Part shown: piece by piece, positions 11,561 through 22,874 of the stretch
How positions within the stretch are numbered: the first letter of the stretch is position 1
Layout: the number at the start of each line of letters is the position of its first letter
From: Tupaia tana
Lineage: Eukaryota > Chordata > Mammalia > Scandentia > Tupaiidae
Length of the DNA stretch: 64,000 bases
Direction: 5' to 3'
Assembly (NCBI GenBank): GCA_026018925.1
Contig: JAKSZU010000016.1
Coordinates: 2,541,501 to 2,605,500 of the forward strand
Position numbers and translations under genes: made by a program
The notes under the pieces: generated by a model
Database searches by the model: none
The model's input: the letters and a program-made list of their open reading frames with translations, nothing else
Told to the model about the DNA's origin: nothing

Positions 11561-13887
11561 ATAAAACAATAAGACTTCAGAAGTTAGAGGGCTAAAGATA
11601 GAAATATTTCTGAAATTACTGAAAATTACATGGTAAAAAATAGCTTAATTTTTAGCTGAAAACATTTTTTTCAAATTGCACAAATATTTTCATTTCATAA
11701 TAAAAATATCATTTTGATGGAAATTTTAGATTGGTTGAGGATAATTTTGCCAACCTTTCTCACTGGCATTACATTAAATGGTGTCATCTTAAATGGGTTG
11801 GAGTGTTTGTTTATTGTTATTTGGATGTCTCTGATAAATCTCCATAGTTAATAATCTTATTAATAATTGGATTGTGTGGCCTTTTAAAGAAGAACTACAG
11901 ATATTCTTTGGAAGAAATATTTTCTTCTCTTTTTGCAGCCATGTTCTATTAGTGATTGTAACATAATGCATGACAATAAAAAGGTTGGTTTTTCTCATTT
12001 GTGGCTGATATTTCCCCTAAAATTTGATCTAATAATTATATCACACCCAAAAAGATAGTTCATTTTACTGACACAACGCCCATTAGGAATAAGCTGAAAA
12101 AAAAAAAAAAAAAACATGAGAAAAGACATTGCAATAACTTGAAATGTTTTTACAGCTGCCAATATCATGCCATTCCTTCACAAAATCCCTCTTACTCATA
12201 TGCAAGGCAGTAACCTCAGGAACTATTAGGGAAGTCTGTTTCTTTGAGCTGGATAATTAAATGCCAAGAAAACTCACCACTCAATATGTAATTCACTCAA
12301 CGTCTTGTTGTTTGAAGGAGCCAGTGTTCATACATAGGATGGATTGAATTCCTAACGACATCTGGCGTGAGCAGTGGACTGGGCCCTCACCATAATAGCA
12401 TTACAGTCATGGGCAGAATGACAGCGAAATGGATGGATGGAGCTGGCCTCTAACAGGGCAGATTCATGACTACGGCATAATGAATCAGAACGCTATAACC
12501 TCCGGTCACATACACTCTGGCCTGTTGCTCCCTACAAGCTATATCAGGGGATACGGAGTAAATTTCTGTTGTCAGATCTAATGGTGAAAGATTCTGGCTT
12601 CTAACTTACTGGGAAAGCAAAGTAGAATTTCCATTCCAATAGTCTGGATCAAAACATTTCCTGATCGCTGTGGTCAATTTATTCTGTCACTTAATTAAAC
12701 CCAAAGCATTGCAAATCATGTCAGTAAGCAAAAGAGTGACTGCTTCTTCAACCTTGAGACCAGTCCTTGAGACAAATATCGTCTAAAGTTGGTGAAGTTC
12801 GAGGCTATGCATTAAAAGAGTCTTTTCTCTAGGACTTTTTTAATGGGTTAAACAGGGATTAAAGCAAATGGCAAGCAAAGTCACAGTAAAGAGTTACAAC
12901 AGAAATCAAAATGCAAGAGAAATTCATGCCAAGTGATGAAAAGTGAAATTCTCAGCACAGAAGCTCTTCCACACAATGAAAAGCATTCCGTCAGGGAAAG
13001 CGCACTAGCTCATATTACTTGAACTTTTCTTAAGTTGGAAGAGTTAGCTAGAAAGTTTCCTGAGGGAGGGCATTTAGGTACAGAAAATATATTCATTTAA
13101 CATTTTTGGGAGCTTTTTATTTAATCAGTTTATTTTCAGTATGTCCCTTTCCTTTTACTCCAATGTATACAAGCTTAACCAAAACCCAGAATGACTGAAA
13201 AGAAAATGACAATATTGTGGGCTTTGTGGATGACAATGCGTCACACTAACGCGTATTCAAATTAATATTCATTTGCTATATTGAATGTTCTCATCATCCA
13301 CATACCGTCATCCTTTAGGCCACCCTAAGTTCTACAGACTTCTATGGAGAGAATTACAACTAAGCTCATGCGTGCAAGCACTTGGAGGCGTCTCTGTTAG
13401 AGGCACTGCGTGAGTGGTCCTACGCTGCCTACACTTCCCACTTGCTCCTGGAGTTAGGAAGGTGTGATGCGAGGCCTCGAAAGAGTAGCTGTTCCCTAAT
13501 GACGTGTGTTTGTCATGGAAATGCACATCGATGCCGTGGGGAGTCCAGGGCACTGAGAGCGAGGACACACTGTAAGACTGCTACAGCACAGGGCGCACTC
13601 TGTATTTTAAAACATTGGAACTGTAATTTGGGCATTTGTTGATGGCTAATTTGCATCAGCTAGAAAGAAATCATTCAGGAGGAATTGCAAAATGTTACAG
13701 AGTTGAGAAGTGAACACTTGGGCTTTAGCATCCTGCAAGCTGCTCTGTGACACACATTTTGGGGAAATGCTGTAACTAAGGAGAGAGAGAGACCTCTCCT
13801 GATTCTTTTCCAATCAGTTAAAATTACTCGATGCATAGATTTCAGGTTGTGGAAAAGAATGGCTAGATGGGTCTAAATATGGCAAAG
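11561..13887. other. long stretch without recognised repeats
   Basis: About 2.3 kb holds nothing I can assign apart from an A run at 12098-12114. It is the longest repeat-poor interval in the first third of the window. No frame over 90 codons shows a domain. Parts such as 12600-12780 are low-CpG, non-repetitive and taatta-rich, which would fit a conserved non-coding element, but this cannot be judged from one sequence. Confidence 0.35.
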
Positions 13888-13896
13888 CTACACCTT

Positions 13897-14081
13897 TTGT
13901 TATTGTTTTTCTTTAAGATTTTTGTCATGAGGTGTGTTCACTCGCTAGAGAGAGACAGAAACAGAGAGGGAGAGTGAGAAATCATCCCCGCTGTGGGGAT
14001 GTCCATGCCACAGTCCCTTTTCTTCCATTCTCGGTCATGTGGGATCCAGTGCCTTAACTGCCACACACCACCTGTTGGCCC
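13897..14081 (-). mobile_element. tRNA-derived SINE, internally deleted
   Basis: Antisense. gtcatgaggtgtgttcactcgctagagagagacag, caccccgctgtgggg and cttttcttccattctc are the body; then most of the head is missing before gggatccagtgccttaactgcc. Target-site duplication ctacacctt at 13888-13896 and 14082-14090. Confidence 0.85.
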
Positions 14082-14090
14082 CTACACCTT

Positions 14091-15278
14091 GGTTTCAGGG
14101 AGCAAACCCAGAGCATTAAAACATTCAACAGTTGAAAATATTTGGAGGAGATTTTGTAACTAATGACATAAAAGGAATTGCATAAAGTGTTTCTAAGATA
14201 TTCTGAAAAACCTTTTTATCCATCAGGATACACAGTTTTTTAAATCAATTATTTTTGTAATTAAAACGATATAAGCATCTCGAAGGTGTTCCAAGGTTTT
14301 CTGAGTAGTATATTCAGCTGCTAGATTGTGCTATCACTGTAAGAGTTCTGTGTGGAAGGAAAAGTCTCCTTTCACATGTATGCATAATTTTAAGATGAAG
14401 GTAAAGACTGACAGAAAGACACTTTTGCATATTGTGGTTATAGTTTAACTTCATGTACGGCAATTTCAAGGTCCAGAAAATTCTCAGCCTTATGGACAGG
14501 TGGACAAACCATCCCTTTTTTTAGGGGAAATAGCTACTTCCTGAGTCATTTATCCACATTAACCCATCAGATGAAAGACTGAATTAAGGCAGTTTATATT
14601 TGATTACTTCATCTAACCTTGGCCAATGTTTTTCAGCAATTCAAACTTTATTTAGAAAATATTATTTACTTTAGGAAAATGTTAAGTATGAATATATATT
14701 AAGACAGGAAGATGTTACTCTTGGTTGCATTTTTAAAAACAGTGACAGCTACCTGGGCCCCAGGTACCTCCATTACCTAAGGCCTTTCTCCACAGTGACT
14801 GAGGAAAGTCGAGCTGGATCTCGCCGCTTCAGGAGTGTTTCTAAGAAGCGGAGCCACAGTTTAGTGAGAAAGAAGTACCACTTCATGGCCGCAGACCTGG
14901 TTTCAATACCCAACCATTAACTAAGCCGTCTTCATTCAGAAGTGCTTTTACTTGGCATTTTAAATTTACCTCTTTTGTTTTGACAGAATTCTAACCTTTT
15001 TCCCTTAAATCAAATTTTTCTCAACACTTTTTAAAATTTTGATTTATTAAAGCTAAAACTGCTTTTCTTGAAATTAAAGAATGCATTAAAAATACCTATT
15101 TAATGACCTCGGTAAGCTATATAGCCCCAGCTAGGTGCTACTTAATAGTATGTTCATCCTACTCACTGAGTTTTATGCCTAAAATCAGACATGTGTTCAC
15201 AGATACGTGTATATCAACTGCACTTTCTGTTGAAAGTATATAGATTAATTAAGATCTTTCGTGAATCACTAAAATGTG
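14091..15278. other. unassigned stretch
   Basis: Nothing is assigned with confidence. 14885-14940 (gacctggtttcaatacccaacc...ctaagccgtcttcattc) may be the core of a MIR. The open frames are short. Confidence 0.3.
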
Positions 15279-15572
15279 GGGGAGAAAAAGGCAATGGAAA
15301 GCAACTGTAGATACCAGAGATGGGGTGGGAGGAGGATGGGAAATGGCAACGGGCAGAGGGAGGGTATCGAGAAGGGAGGTATCACAGGGGAACAAAAAAA
15401 AGAAGCAAAATATATAAGACACAAGAAATGGAAAATTATTTGTTGATGATAACATGTATGGTAATATCCTTGAGCCAATATACAGTGTATTCTGGATGGG
15501 AAAAATTCATTTTTGTATGTTGTAATAATGTACAGTGAATGAATGTAAAATAAACACATTTTTACAAAAATT
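15279..15572 (+). repeat. unnamed interspersed repeat, copy 2
   Basis: Homologous to 11341-11560, from the purine-rich ggatgggaaatggcaacgggcagagg part through tttgttgatgataacatgtatgg, caatatacagtgtattctgg and ttgtaataatgtacagtgaatgaatg to a terminal aaaataaac. The better preserved copy; an aataaa near the end fits a retroelement 3' end. Family unknown. Confidence 0.6.
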
Positions 15573-15573
15573 A

Positions 15574-15830
15574 GGGACCAACAGTTGGCATAATGGCTAT
15601 GTCTCTAGACTCACATGTACTGGACCACAGTTGCAGTCCCAGACCCAGTGACTTAAACTCATGCTGGGCACATGTGCGTTTGTGCCCAAGATCCTGAGAG
15701 GAGAATGGAGGAGAAGGGATTGCAGTGTGGTCATCCCCCCTGGGGGGTGATTTCTCGCTTTCTGTCTCTCTTTCTCTCTGGTGAGTGTATGTGCCCTATA
15801 GCAAAAACCTCTCAAAATATAAATAAAAAT
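15574..15830 (+). mobile_element. tRNA-derived SINE, subfamily a
   Basis: Starts gggaccaacagttggcataatggctatgtc and ends ccctatagcaaaaacctctc plus A-rich tail. It lies directly after the unnamed repeat. The B box is damaged (gttgcagtccc). No clear target duplication. Confidence 0.93.
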
Positions 15831-16963
15831 GAGTCTATTTCTTTTAAGAGAAATAATTATATATTTACACTCTGAAGGATCACTTTTTCATTTCATCGAG
15901 TAAAGGAGGTGCTACTGTACTTTAAGCACCTAGAACAGTGCCTGAAAACTATTCACTAAGCCTTTGCTGAGGGAATAATACATGTATAAAATGTCTATGT
16001 AATGTCAAAGCATTTTTACTTCCAGTTAGCATCTTTAAAACGAGTCTTGTGATATGATTTGAAAGGCTACATTTGCAATAATTATGTAGTAAGCTTTGGA
16101 ATGTTATTGGTGCTAAAATGTGTTTAAAACCGCAAAAGAATATGCATGTGGATAGTGCTTCTCTATTTGAAAATAATAGTTTTGTTCTTTCAGTTTCCTT
16201 TTTATGGACCTGATATTCTAGGAGAAAAAGGCAGGTAAACACTATATAAGTAAATAAATAGATAAAAGCAACGTTGAATAGTTTTCAGAGTGATGAAAAT
16301 AGTGAAATCTCGTATATGATATGGGAGTTCTGGAGGGACGCTGAGGCTTCTGCAGAAGTCAGCCAGCCACCGCTGGGGAGACTGCTGGGCCCGTTCCAGT
16401 ATCACTGTGTCTTAAAGAGACAGTCCGCATGTTAGATAAGCTTGTTTAGATGTGAATTATAAAGCCATTGGCTGTGAATTCAAGTTAGTGAACTAACAAT
16501 GATATTAAATTATGTCTCTTTATACAGACACAGGCATAAAATGAGATTACATATTGATCCATTGATACATGGCAACCAGACCTCGTGGGAACCTACCCCA
16601 CGTTTTCCTTGGGGCACCAGTTCTATATCAGTAACTCGGTGTTGGGTGACTTTACAGAACATAACTACTGGAAATAATGAGAAACGACCGTATATCTGAG
16701 TGGCAGAGTTGAAGTCCCAAGACTCTGGAGGGGAGTGTTGATGAAATGAAGTCTTCGAAGGGAAGCAGTACAGGGCCCAGAATCCAGGTGGCGGGGAAAG
16801 ACCGAGTCACGTAGCTGATTGCCAGTGACCCCAAGGGACAGGACCGCCAACACAGCTGGGTGCAGATGGGGGTGGGCCTGCAGGCAGCGCTGTGTTATGA
16901 CTCACAGGTCCTGGCAGTCTTGCCCTCATGGGCTCCATAGAAGATGTTAAAAATTTTATTTTG
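15831..16963. other. unassigned stretch
   Basis: 15925-15985 (cacctagaacagtgcctgaaaactattcactaag) looks like an L2 3' tail. The remainder, including the GC-richer 16330-16400 and 16680-16940, shows no recognisable element or gene. Confidence 0.3.
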
Positions 16964-17215
16964 TGGATTCTGACAGGTGGTTTAGTGGTTAAGATGTTGG
17001 ACTCCCACATGGCCAAAGTTCAAGTCCCAGACTCAGTGGTTTAGAAATCATGCTGGGTGCATGCTCAAAACCCTGAGAGGAAAATGGAGGAGAAGGGATT
17101 GCAGAGTGGCCATCCTCCCAGGTGGGTGACTTCTCACTTTCTCTCTCGCTGTCTCTCTCTGGTAAACACATGTACCCTATGGCAAAAAAACCTTTTTTAA
17201 AAAAAGAATAAAAAA
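16964..17215 (+). mobile_element. tRNA-derived SINE, subfamily b
   Basis: ctgacaggtggtttagtggttaagatgttggactcccacatgg is the head, then gaaaatggaggagaagggattgcagagtggccatcc, then taccctatggcaaaaaaacc and A-rich tail. The anticodon-like part of the head is shortened. Confidence 0.9.
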
Positions 17216-18128
17216 CATATTTAGTGTACAAGTGAATGCAGTAATATTATACATTAAAATATATACTTTAACTTAAAAGTTCTCATTTGTCTTCTGATTA
17301 AACAAAAATTAAAACATTTTAGTGAACTCCTAAAGGTACTGTGGGCCCCAGTATCTCTGCTTCATGGGTAAGTTGTCTTCTATGTAGATACCTGGGCAAT
17401 TACAATCAAAATATTTGATTGTCTCAGTTTTCTCAGTGTTCAGGGTCAAGATTACTGCAGAGAATGAGATGAGTTGTTCATAAAAAATGTCCTTTGAGTT
17501 ACAATTTAGAAATGCGAATCGGAGCTTGTCAAGATGTGAATAAAAGCTGCAAATTTAAGATCTTCCCTCTTCGTGATTATTGTGTTTCTCTCCTACCAGC
17601 CTTGGTGTGGGAGCTGAGGGAGAATGTGGGATTCATCCGGGCTAGATTTTACAAGAGACATTGGGCAGGACTCAGCATGCCGGCACCAGGGAGAGATGAA
17701 TAAGGAGCGCGCCCCGTTGGCTGGGCCAGCAAGGAGAGGACAAAGACAGAATGAGGCTGACCGTGTGGAACAGTGTGCAGCGTCTGCAAACTGTATTTAA
17801 TGTCTTCAGGTTGGGTTTCACATGGGCTTTGCGAGCAATTACTCCAAATGGTTTTGGGGAATAAGAAAGTGAATGAGCTGTAACTGATCATGAGCATGAA
17901 AGATACCAAGAGACTGGTGGAGGAATTCCAGTTGCAGTGGATGGTTCCAATGGAGTGGCAGTGAAGGTCATTCATGTGAGGACTTTCAGGGCTGTGGCCC
18001 AGAGAGGGGGTTAGAAACTGGACTGAGACTCAAGGGACCAAAAAATTGGTGCATACAAAGAAGATTGCCAGAAAACAGGGGGATGGCAAGAGAAAGATTC
18101 TGTTATTCTAGGATTGTTTAATTTGTTC

Positions 18129-18130
<2 letters not shown>
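17216..18130. other. unassigned stretch
   Basis: Nothing is named with confidence. 17720-17975 has the feel of an old mammalian repeat (gagactggtggaggaattccagttgcagtgg), possibly the same class as 40.93-41.59 kb. Confidence 0.3.

Positions 18131-18166
<36 letters not shown>
18131..18166. repeat. (GT)18 microsatellite
   Basis: Pure GT dinucleotide run of 36 bases, not inside a recognised SINE. Confidence 0.98.
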
Positions 18167-18168
<2 letters not shown>

Positions 18169-19581
18169 CCTTTGTATTTCACCAACCTTACTGGTAAATA
18201 GCAGAGTAGCAGCAAATATAAGCAAGGAAAGCAGCATCCCTGTGTCTGCCTCTGGGTCTTGTGTTGCTGGGAAAGCAGGACAGTGAGCAAAGAGCACTGC
18301 AGAGGCCGCGGGAGAGAAAACGCTCCCTGGGAATAGCCAGGCTTCTGCCAGGACGGGGAAAGGAGAAGAGGACACAATGAAAGTTAGAGGACACACAATT
18401 TGATTACAATGAGAAGAGTTTCAGGAGAAAGGCTTCATCTGAAGATTAGCAGAGGAGAAATAAAATGAGTTTGGGGGAAAATAATATGGTGAAGTTAGAG
18501 TAGGCATGCAGAAAAGAATTTGTTCCTGGAATTTACATTTTTAGGGGTAGTCAAGGATAAAGACAACGAGAAGTATTCAGTTTTTATCGCAGATTGAAAT
18601 CTGTGGCATAAAGACAGGGCTATTACTGCATCGTGTCTGGTCATCGATTTTTGGAACTATAAGACATTTGTTTTTCTTAGGCTTGTTTATTCCTAGGTCA
18701 AAATGTAAAAGGACCAGAACCCACTAGATTCCCAAGGAAGCAGAAGCAGACGCCCAAAGCACTTACCCAAATGTTAATGGTATTCTCCAAGTGCTATTTT
18801 TGGCTCTTTCCCTTGGACAATGTATGAGTTAATTATTTTTTAATGAGTCAGTCTGAGGACCTCACTACACTTTAACATCGTTTCTAGTGGAACATTGATT
18901 ACAAGTTCAGAACACCTGATTTTATAAGTGGGCTCTCAGAAGCAGACTCGCAAGCTGGGGACATCTTGTAGTACCAAGTTTCATGATCTTGGTTGGAAGA
19001 AAAATAAAAAAGAACCACATTAAACCAGGAAAGTAGTGTCGGTGCATGTTCCTGAGGATTACTTAATAGATTTCACACCTACTTCTTTGGTGTCAGGAAC
19101 TCCCCGTGGAGTTACCTTTACTTGGCTGATCTGTGAATAATTTAATACCTGATTTTAAGCAGTCAGTACTTACTTCTCTTGGCACGACATGTTTCAGTGA
19201 TTGTCCTCACGTGGCTAGGCACTCTGTCCTTACAAATGAATCGTTGCTTGACTTTCTCCAAATAGTTTCTCATTTATGAGTAATTAGGTGGCCTTGCCTT
19301 GCAGATGTCATTCATTTTTTTACTTTCATTGATGGCATACAGGGCAACTCCATCACCGTCTACCCATCTGCCTCGTTTGATGTTAACAGAAAACGTCCTG
19401 CAGACAGAAATGCTTCCTCCCCACTTCAGAGCAGGGCTGGAAATCCCATCAAAAGAAATATGTTGCTTTACATTCAACGCTGCCAGAGAAAGTTAAACTG
19501 GCTTGTCTGGGATTACCTTATCCTAGTAAATAGTGAGAACAGTGCCATTCCATGCGGAGCCCTTCAGAGCCGCGGACTCTG
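18167..19581. other. unassigned stretch
   Basis: No recognisable repeat or gene. Confidence 0.3.
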
Positions 19582-19592
19582 CTCAGGGTAAT

Positions 19593-19877
19593 CTCTCTCT
19601 CTCTCTCTCTTTTTTTTTTTTTTTTTTTGGGGGGGGGGTGAGATGTTTTTGCTATAGGGCATGTGCACTCAGCAAACAGAGAGAGACAGAGAGATAGAAA
19701 GTGAGAAATCACCCTCCAGGGGGAATGGTCACGCTTCTCCTCCATTCTCCTCTAGGGATCTTGGGCACACACGCACACGCGCCCGGCGTGAGTTTTAAGC
19801 CACCGGGTCCGGGACGTGAACCACAGTCGACTACATGGGAGTCCAGTGACATAGCCATTACGCTAACTGCTGATCCT
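19593..19877 (-). mobile_element. tRNA-derived SINE, subfamily a
   Basis: Full-length antisense copy with a long poly-T start. Target-site duplication ctcagggtaat at 19582-19592 and 19878-19888. A small deletion removes the 'accgcaatccc' part of the body. The CT run before the poly-T (19593-19610) is extra sequence at the insertion edge. Confidence 0.94.
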
Positions 19878-20147
19878 CTCAGGGTAATTCTCTGACACTT
19901 TCGTTGCTCTGTTAGTGTTGACTGGCCGTTGTGTTTTGGCGAGGTGCTTTAAAGAATCTGGAGAAACAGAGAGTTTCTTGATCTTGGTTCTGTTCCAAAC
20001 TCAGTTTTACCTAGATCTACTCTTCTGATGAAATATGGAGAACAACTTTGCCAAATGAGCAACTTTAGCGAAAAGGATAATTGCTTTATAAAACTCACTT
20101 CTCAGAGCCAAAGGCATGAGGCCTGATGTTAAAAGGTCTATGCCTGT

Positions 20148-20220
20148 TAATCTGGAAAAAAGAACAAAATTAATTAAAATAAGTAATCTGGAAAAAAGAA
20201 CAAAATTAATTAAAAATAAG
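20148..20220. repeat. 36-bp tandem duplication
   Basis: Two nearly identical copies in tandem (20148-20183 and 20184-20220, starting taatctggaaaaaagaac); the second has one extra A. A recent local duplication with no known function. Confidence 0.9.
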
Positions 20221-20380
20221 TCTGTTTAGAGATATGATTGATTCCATATCCTCACTCATTCTTTTTTTCCCCCTAATGTTTAAGTCCTTGTAAGGAATGG
20301 AGAGTACCAGGGAAGGAGGAGCGCATTACTGTGTATCTCTTAGTCTCCGCTAAATAAAACTACATTCAGAGACAGCTGTG

Positions 20381-20560
20381 GGGCTGCCAGGTGGCTTGGT
20401 GGTTAAGGTGCTAGACTCCCACATGCTCTTGGAGAAGAGATTGCTATGTGGCCATCTCCTCTGGGGGGTGATTTCTCACTTTCTGTCTCTCTGTCTCTCT
20501 TTCTGGAGAGCACACACGCCCTATAGCAAAAACCTCTCAAAAAAAAAAAAAAAAAAGCCC
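20381..20560 (+). mobile_element. SINE head b joined to SINE tail a
   Basis: The head is of b type (gggctgccaggtggcttggtggttaaggtgctagactcccacatg) and stops in the anticodon region. From 20427 the sequence continues as the second half of the body (ggagaagagattgctatgtggcc) to ccctatagcaaaaacctctc and A19. The central 110 bases are missing. See the linked piece at 20564. Confidence 0.8.
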
Positions 20561-20563
20561 TGG

Positions 20564-20700
20564 GACCAACAGTTAGCGTAATGACTATGTCGCTGGACTA
20601 CTATGTAGTCTACGGTGGTTCGAGTCCCAGAACCGGTGGCTTAAACTCATGCCAGGCATGTGTGCGTGCGTGCCCAGGATCCCAAGAGGAGAATGGAGGA
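20564..20700 (+). mobile_element. SINE subfamily a, head half only
   Basis: Begins gggaccaacagttagcgtaatgac, keeps the B box ggttcgagtccc and stops at gagaatggagga. This is the consensus position at which the tail piece 20427-20560 begins, so the two pieces together make one SINE in permuted order. Confidence 0.85.
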
Positions 20701-20809
20701 CCCCCACATATTCTACATCTACTCGCTTGAAAATCATACCAGGTGTGTATGTCTGTGTGTATGCATGCTCAAAAATCCCAAGAGAAGAATGGGGGAGAAA
20801 GGATTATGG

Positions 20810-21072
20810 GGAGCAGCAGTTGGCGTAATGGCTATGTCGCTGGACTCCCATGTAGTTGATGTTGGTTCGAGTCCCAGAACCGGTGGCTTAAACTCACACC
20901 AGGCGAGTGTGCGTGCGTGCCCAAGATCCTGAGAGGAGAATGGAGGAGAAGGGATTGCGGCGTGGCCATCTCCCCACGGGGTGATTTCTCACTTTCTGTC
21001 TCTCTGTCTCTCTTTCTGGAGAGCACACATGCCCTATAGCAAAAACCTCTCAGAAAAAAAAAAAAAGAAAGA
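20810..21072 (+). mobile_element. tRNA-derived SINE, subfamily a, nested
   Basis: Complete copy from ggagcagcagttggcgtaatggctatgtc to ccctatagcaaaaacctctc and A tail. It duplicated aaaggattatgg of the host SINE (20798-20809 and 21073-21084), direct evidence that a is younger than b here. Confidence 0.95.
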
Positions 21073-21170
21073 AAAGGATTATGGCGTGGTCATCCCCCAT
21101 CCCCCAGGGAGGTGATTTCTCACTTCACATCTCTCTGTCTCTCTCTGGTGACTGTAGGTGCCCTATGGCA

Positions 21171-21173
21171 AAA

Positions 21174-21212
<39 letters not shown>
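21171..21212. repeat. (AAAT)n microsatellite
   Basis: About ten AAAT units, the expanded tail of the SINE b copy. Confidence 0.97.
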
Positions 21213-21235
21213 AAAAAACAGGGTGTGAGGGTGTG

Positions 21236-21460
21236 GGGGGCTGGAAGGTGACATAGTGACATAATGCAGGAGCCCCATGAGGCTGACCTGCATGGGCAGG
21301 TTCAGGTTGTCCCAAGACCTTGAATACACCAGGCACATGGTCAGGGACTGCCTGAGCCTGGGGTTGGATTGTGGCATTGAAACCCTGTCAGGGATGCTGT
21401 CTCTCTGTCTGTTGTTAGTGGAAGAAATAAATGTAAACGTAAAGGAAAAAAGAAAAAAAA
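21236..21460 (+). mobile_element. family-2 SINE, sense
   Basis: ggggctggaaggtgacatagtgacataatgcagg is the head, then catgggcaggttcagg, gggttggattgtggcattg, cctgtcagggatgctgtctctctgtc and a tail gaagaaataaatg. The layout agrees with the antisense copies at 2.1, 10.0 and 44.1 kb. Confidence 0.6.
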
Positions 21461-21489
21461 AAGAATAAAAACAAGCAAAAGACGATGAG

Positions 21490-22260
21490 TCTGGTTTGGC
21501 TGACACGTAATGAGCTCCACCGCCTCCCACCGTCCCCCAGACCAGGGTGTACTATTCAGAGGAGGTTGGAGACCTCAGGCTGTGCACACGCATGTGCATG
21601 TGTGTTCACGTGTGTTTGTTTCTGAGAATGGGGTGAGGGTCTGGTGGAAGAATGCTGAAGAGCAAGGTGTGCTTCAAAAGGAAGAAAAGCCGAGTCAAGC
21701 TACGGAACGGAAGGTAACGGGTCCCTTGGGTTGGACACTTCTGGTCTGACACGGAGGCTGCTGTGGACGGGAGATAGCGGGCTCCCTGGATTGGACACTT
21801 CTGGTCTGACACGGAGGCTGCTGTGGACGGGAGGTAGCGGGCTCCCTGGATTGGACACTTCTGGTCTGACACGGAGGCTGCTGTGGACGGGACGGGATTG
21901 GACACTTCTGGTCTGACACGGAGGCTGCTGCGGGACGGGAAGCGCTGTTGCAGCCTCTCTCTGGCCCCCTGGCTGCACGGGGCACTCAGCTTCAGCCTGA
22001 TCCGTGTTCCAGCTTCTCCAGGTCTTGGGCCAAGTGTGTGTTCGGCTCCCCCAGCACAGCCCCATCCAGTGTGTGCTGGTAAACGGACTCTGCGGGGGGA
22101 AAAAGGAAAATCCTCATGGCGACATGCGCCAATTCCAGGGGGTTCCTTCTCCCGTGATGGCCTATTTTCAAGCTTCGAACAGCTTAGCAAACAGGTGGCC
22201 TCATCCCTGAATATTCCAGTCCGCTCTCGAGCCAGCAGGAGCCCAGTCCCCTAACTCGCC
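21490..22260. other. GC-rich stretch with minisatellite
   Basis: Clearly richer in GC and CpG than its surroundings. It holds the 60-bp tandem repeat and otherwise no recognisable element. Frames stay open on both strands (for example 21606-22190, -) because the repeat unit is a multiple of three and has no stop. I see no domain or splice pattern, so no gene is called. Confidence 0.4.
21731..21943. repeat. 60-bp minisatellite, four units
   Basis: Units start ttggacacttctggtctgac at 21731, 21791 and 21851 (60 bp apart), and a fourth after a shortened third unit near 21898. The first two units differ at very few positions. The unit is CpG-containing (gacacggagg, gacggga). Recent tandem duplication; probably variable in number between individuals. 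Confidence 0.95.
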
Positions 22261-22547
22261 GTGCTGACAGAACCAACAACTCTCATCAATTCACGAAGAA
22301 CTTGGGTAGAAGATGGAAACGAATCTTGTGTAAGCTAAAGAAAAATCAGATTGTAATATGTAAGCGGTGTTCTAAGTTACTGTGCTATCCATAACAAAAT
22401 GACTGGGAAATCACTCTAAAAGGTACAATATTTACCTTCAAAACTACGTATTTCACTGCTCTGAGAGGGTTACTGAATGAGCAGCTAACCAAGTATTTCC
22501 TGTCTTCAAGGCACTAAGAGATACAAATGAAGAAGTGAAACTGATAA

Positions 22548-22874
22548 AGTGCTAGCCTCCCGTAGCTGCACGGTTTGGATCCAGGAATTCAACCAAGTGT
22601 AGATACACACATTAAAAAACCGGTTACGTCTGTATTGAACATGTGTGTACTTTTTTGTTGTCATTATTTCCTAAGCAATACAATGTAAGTACTTGAATAG
22701 CATTTACATTGCTATTTTAAGTAATATAGGGATTATTTAGAGCATATGGGAGAATATGCTTCGGTCATATGCAAGCATTATGATGTTTTACCTACAGGAC
22801 TTGGTCATCTGCGGACTTTTGGTGTCCATGGGGACCTTGGAAACAATCTCCCTGGGATACCAAGAGGCTCTATT
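22548..22874 (+). mobile_element. MER2 DNA transposon, near full length
   Basis: The order and spacing match the MER2 consensus as I know it: aggaattcaaccaa, gtctgtattgaacatgtg, ttgtcattatttcctaagcaatac, tagcatttacattg, gcatatgggagaatatgc, ggacttggtcatctgcggac, ttttggtgtccatgggg, gataccaagagg. MER2 is a roughly 345-bp non-autonomous Tigger-type (TcMar) element with inverted ends. This copy has no transposase. Confidence 0.92.

Larger units (their letters stand above)
20701..21215 (+). mobile_element. SINE subfamily b body, split by a SINE a
   Basis: 20701-20809 is the middle of a b copy (gcttgaaaatcataccagg, gagaagaatgggggagaaaggattatgg). It resumes after the inserted copy at 21073 (aaaggattatggcgtggtc) and runs to ccctatggcaaaataaat with a long (AAAT)n tail. 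Its head is missing or is the b head at 20381. Confidence 0.8.

Noticed and set aside
21731..21943. CRISPR array
   Set aside because: The whole 60-bp unit is repeated without variable spacers, and the genome is mammalian.
21606..22190. 194-codon frame with 20-residue repeats (-)
   Set aside because: The repeat is a 60-bp minisatellite that is also open on the other strand, so openness is not evidence of coding.
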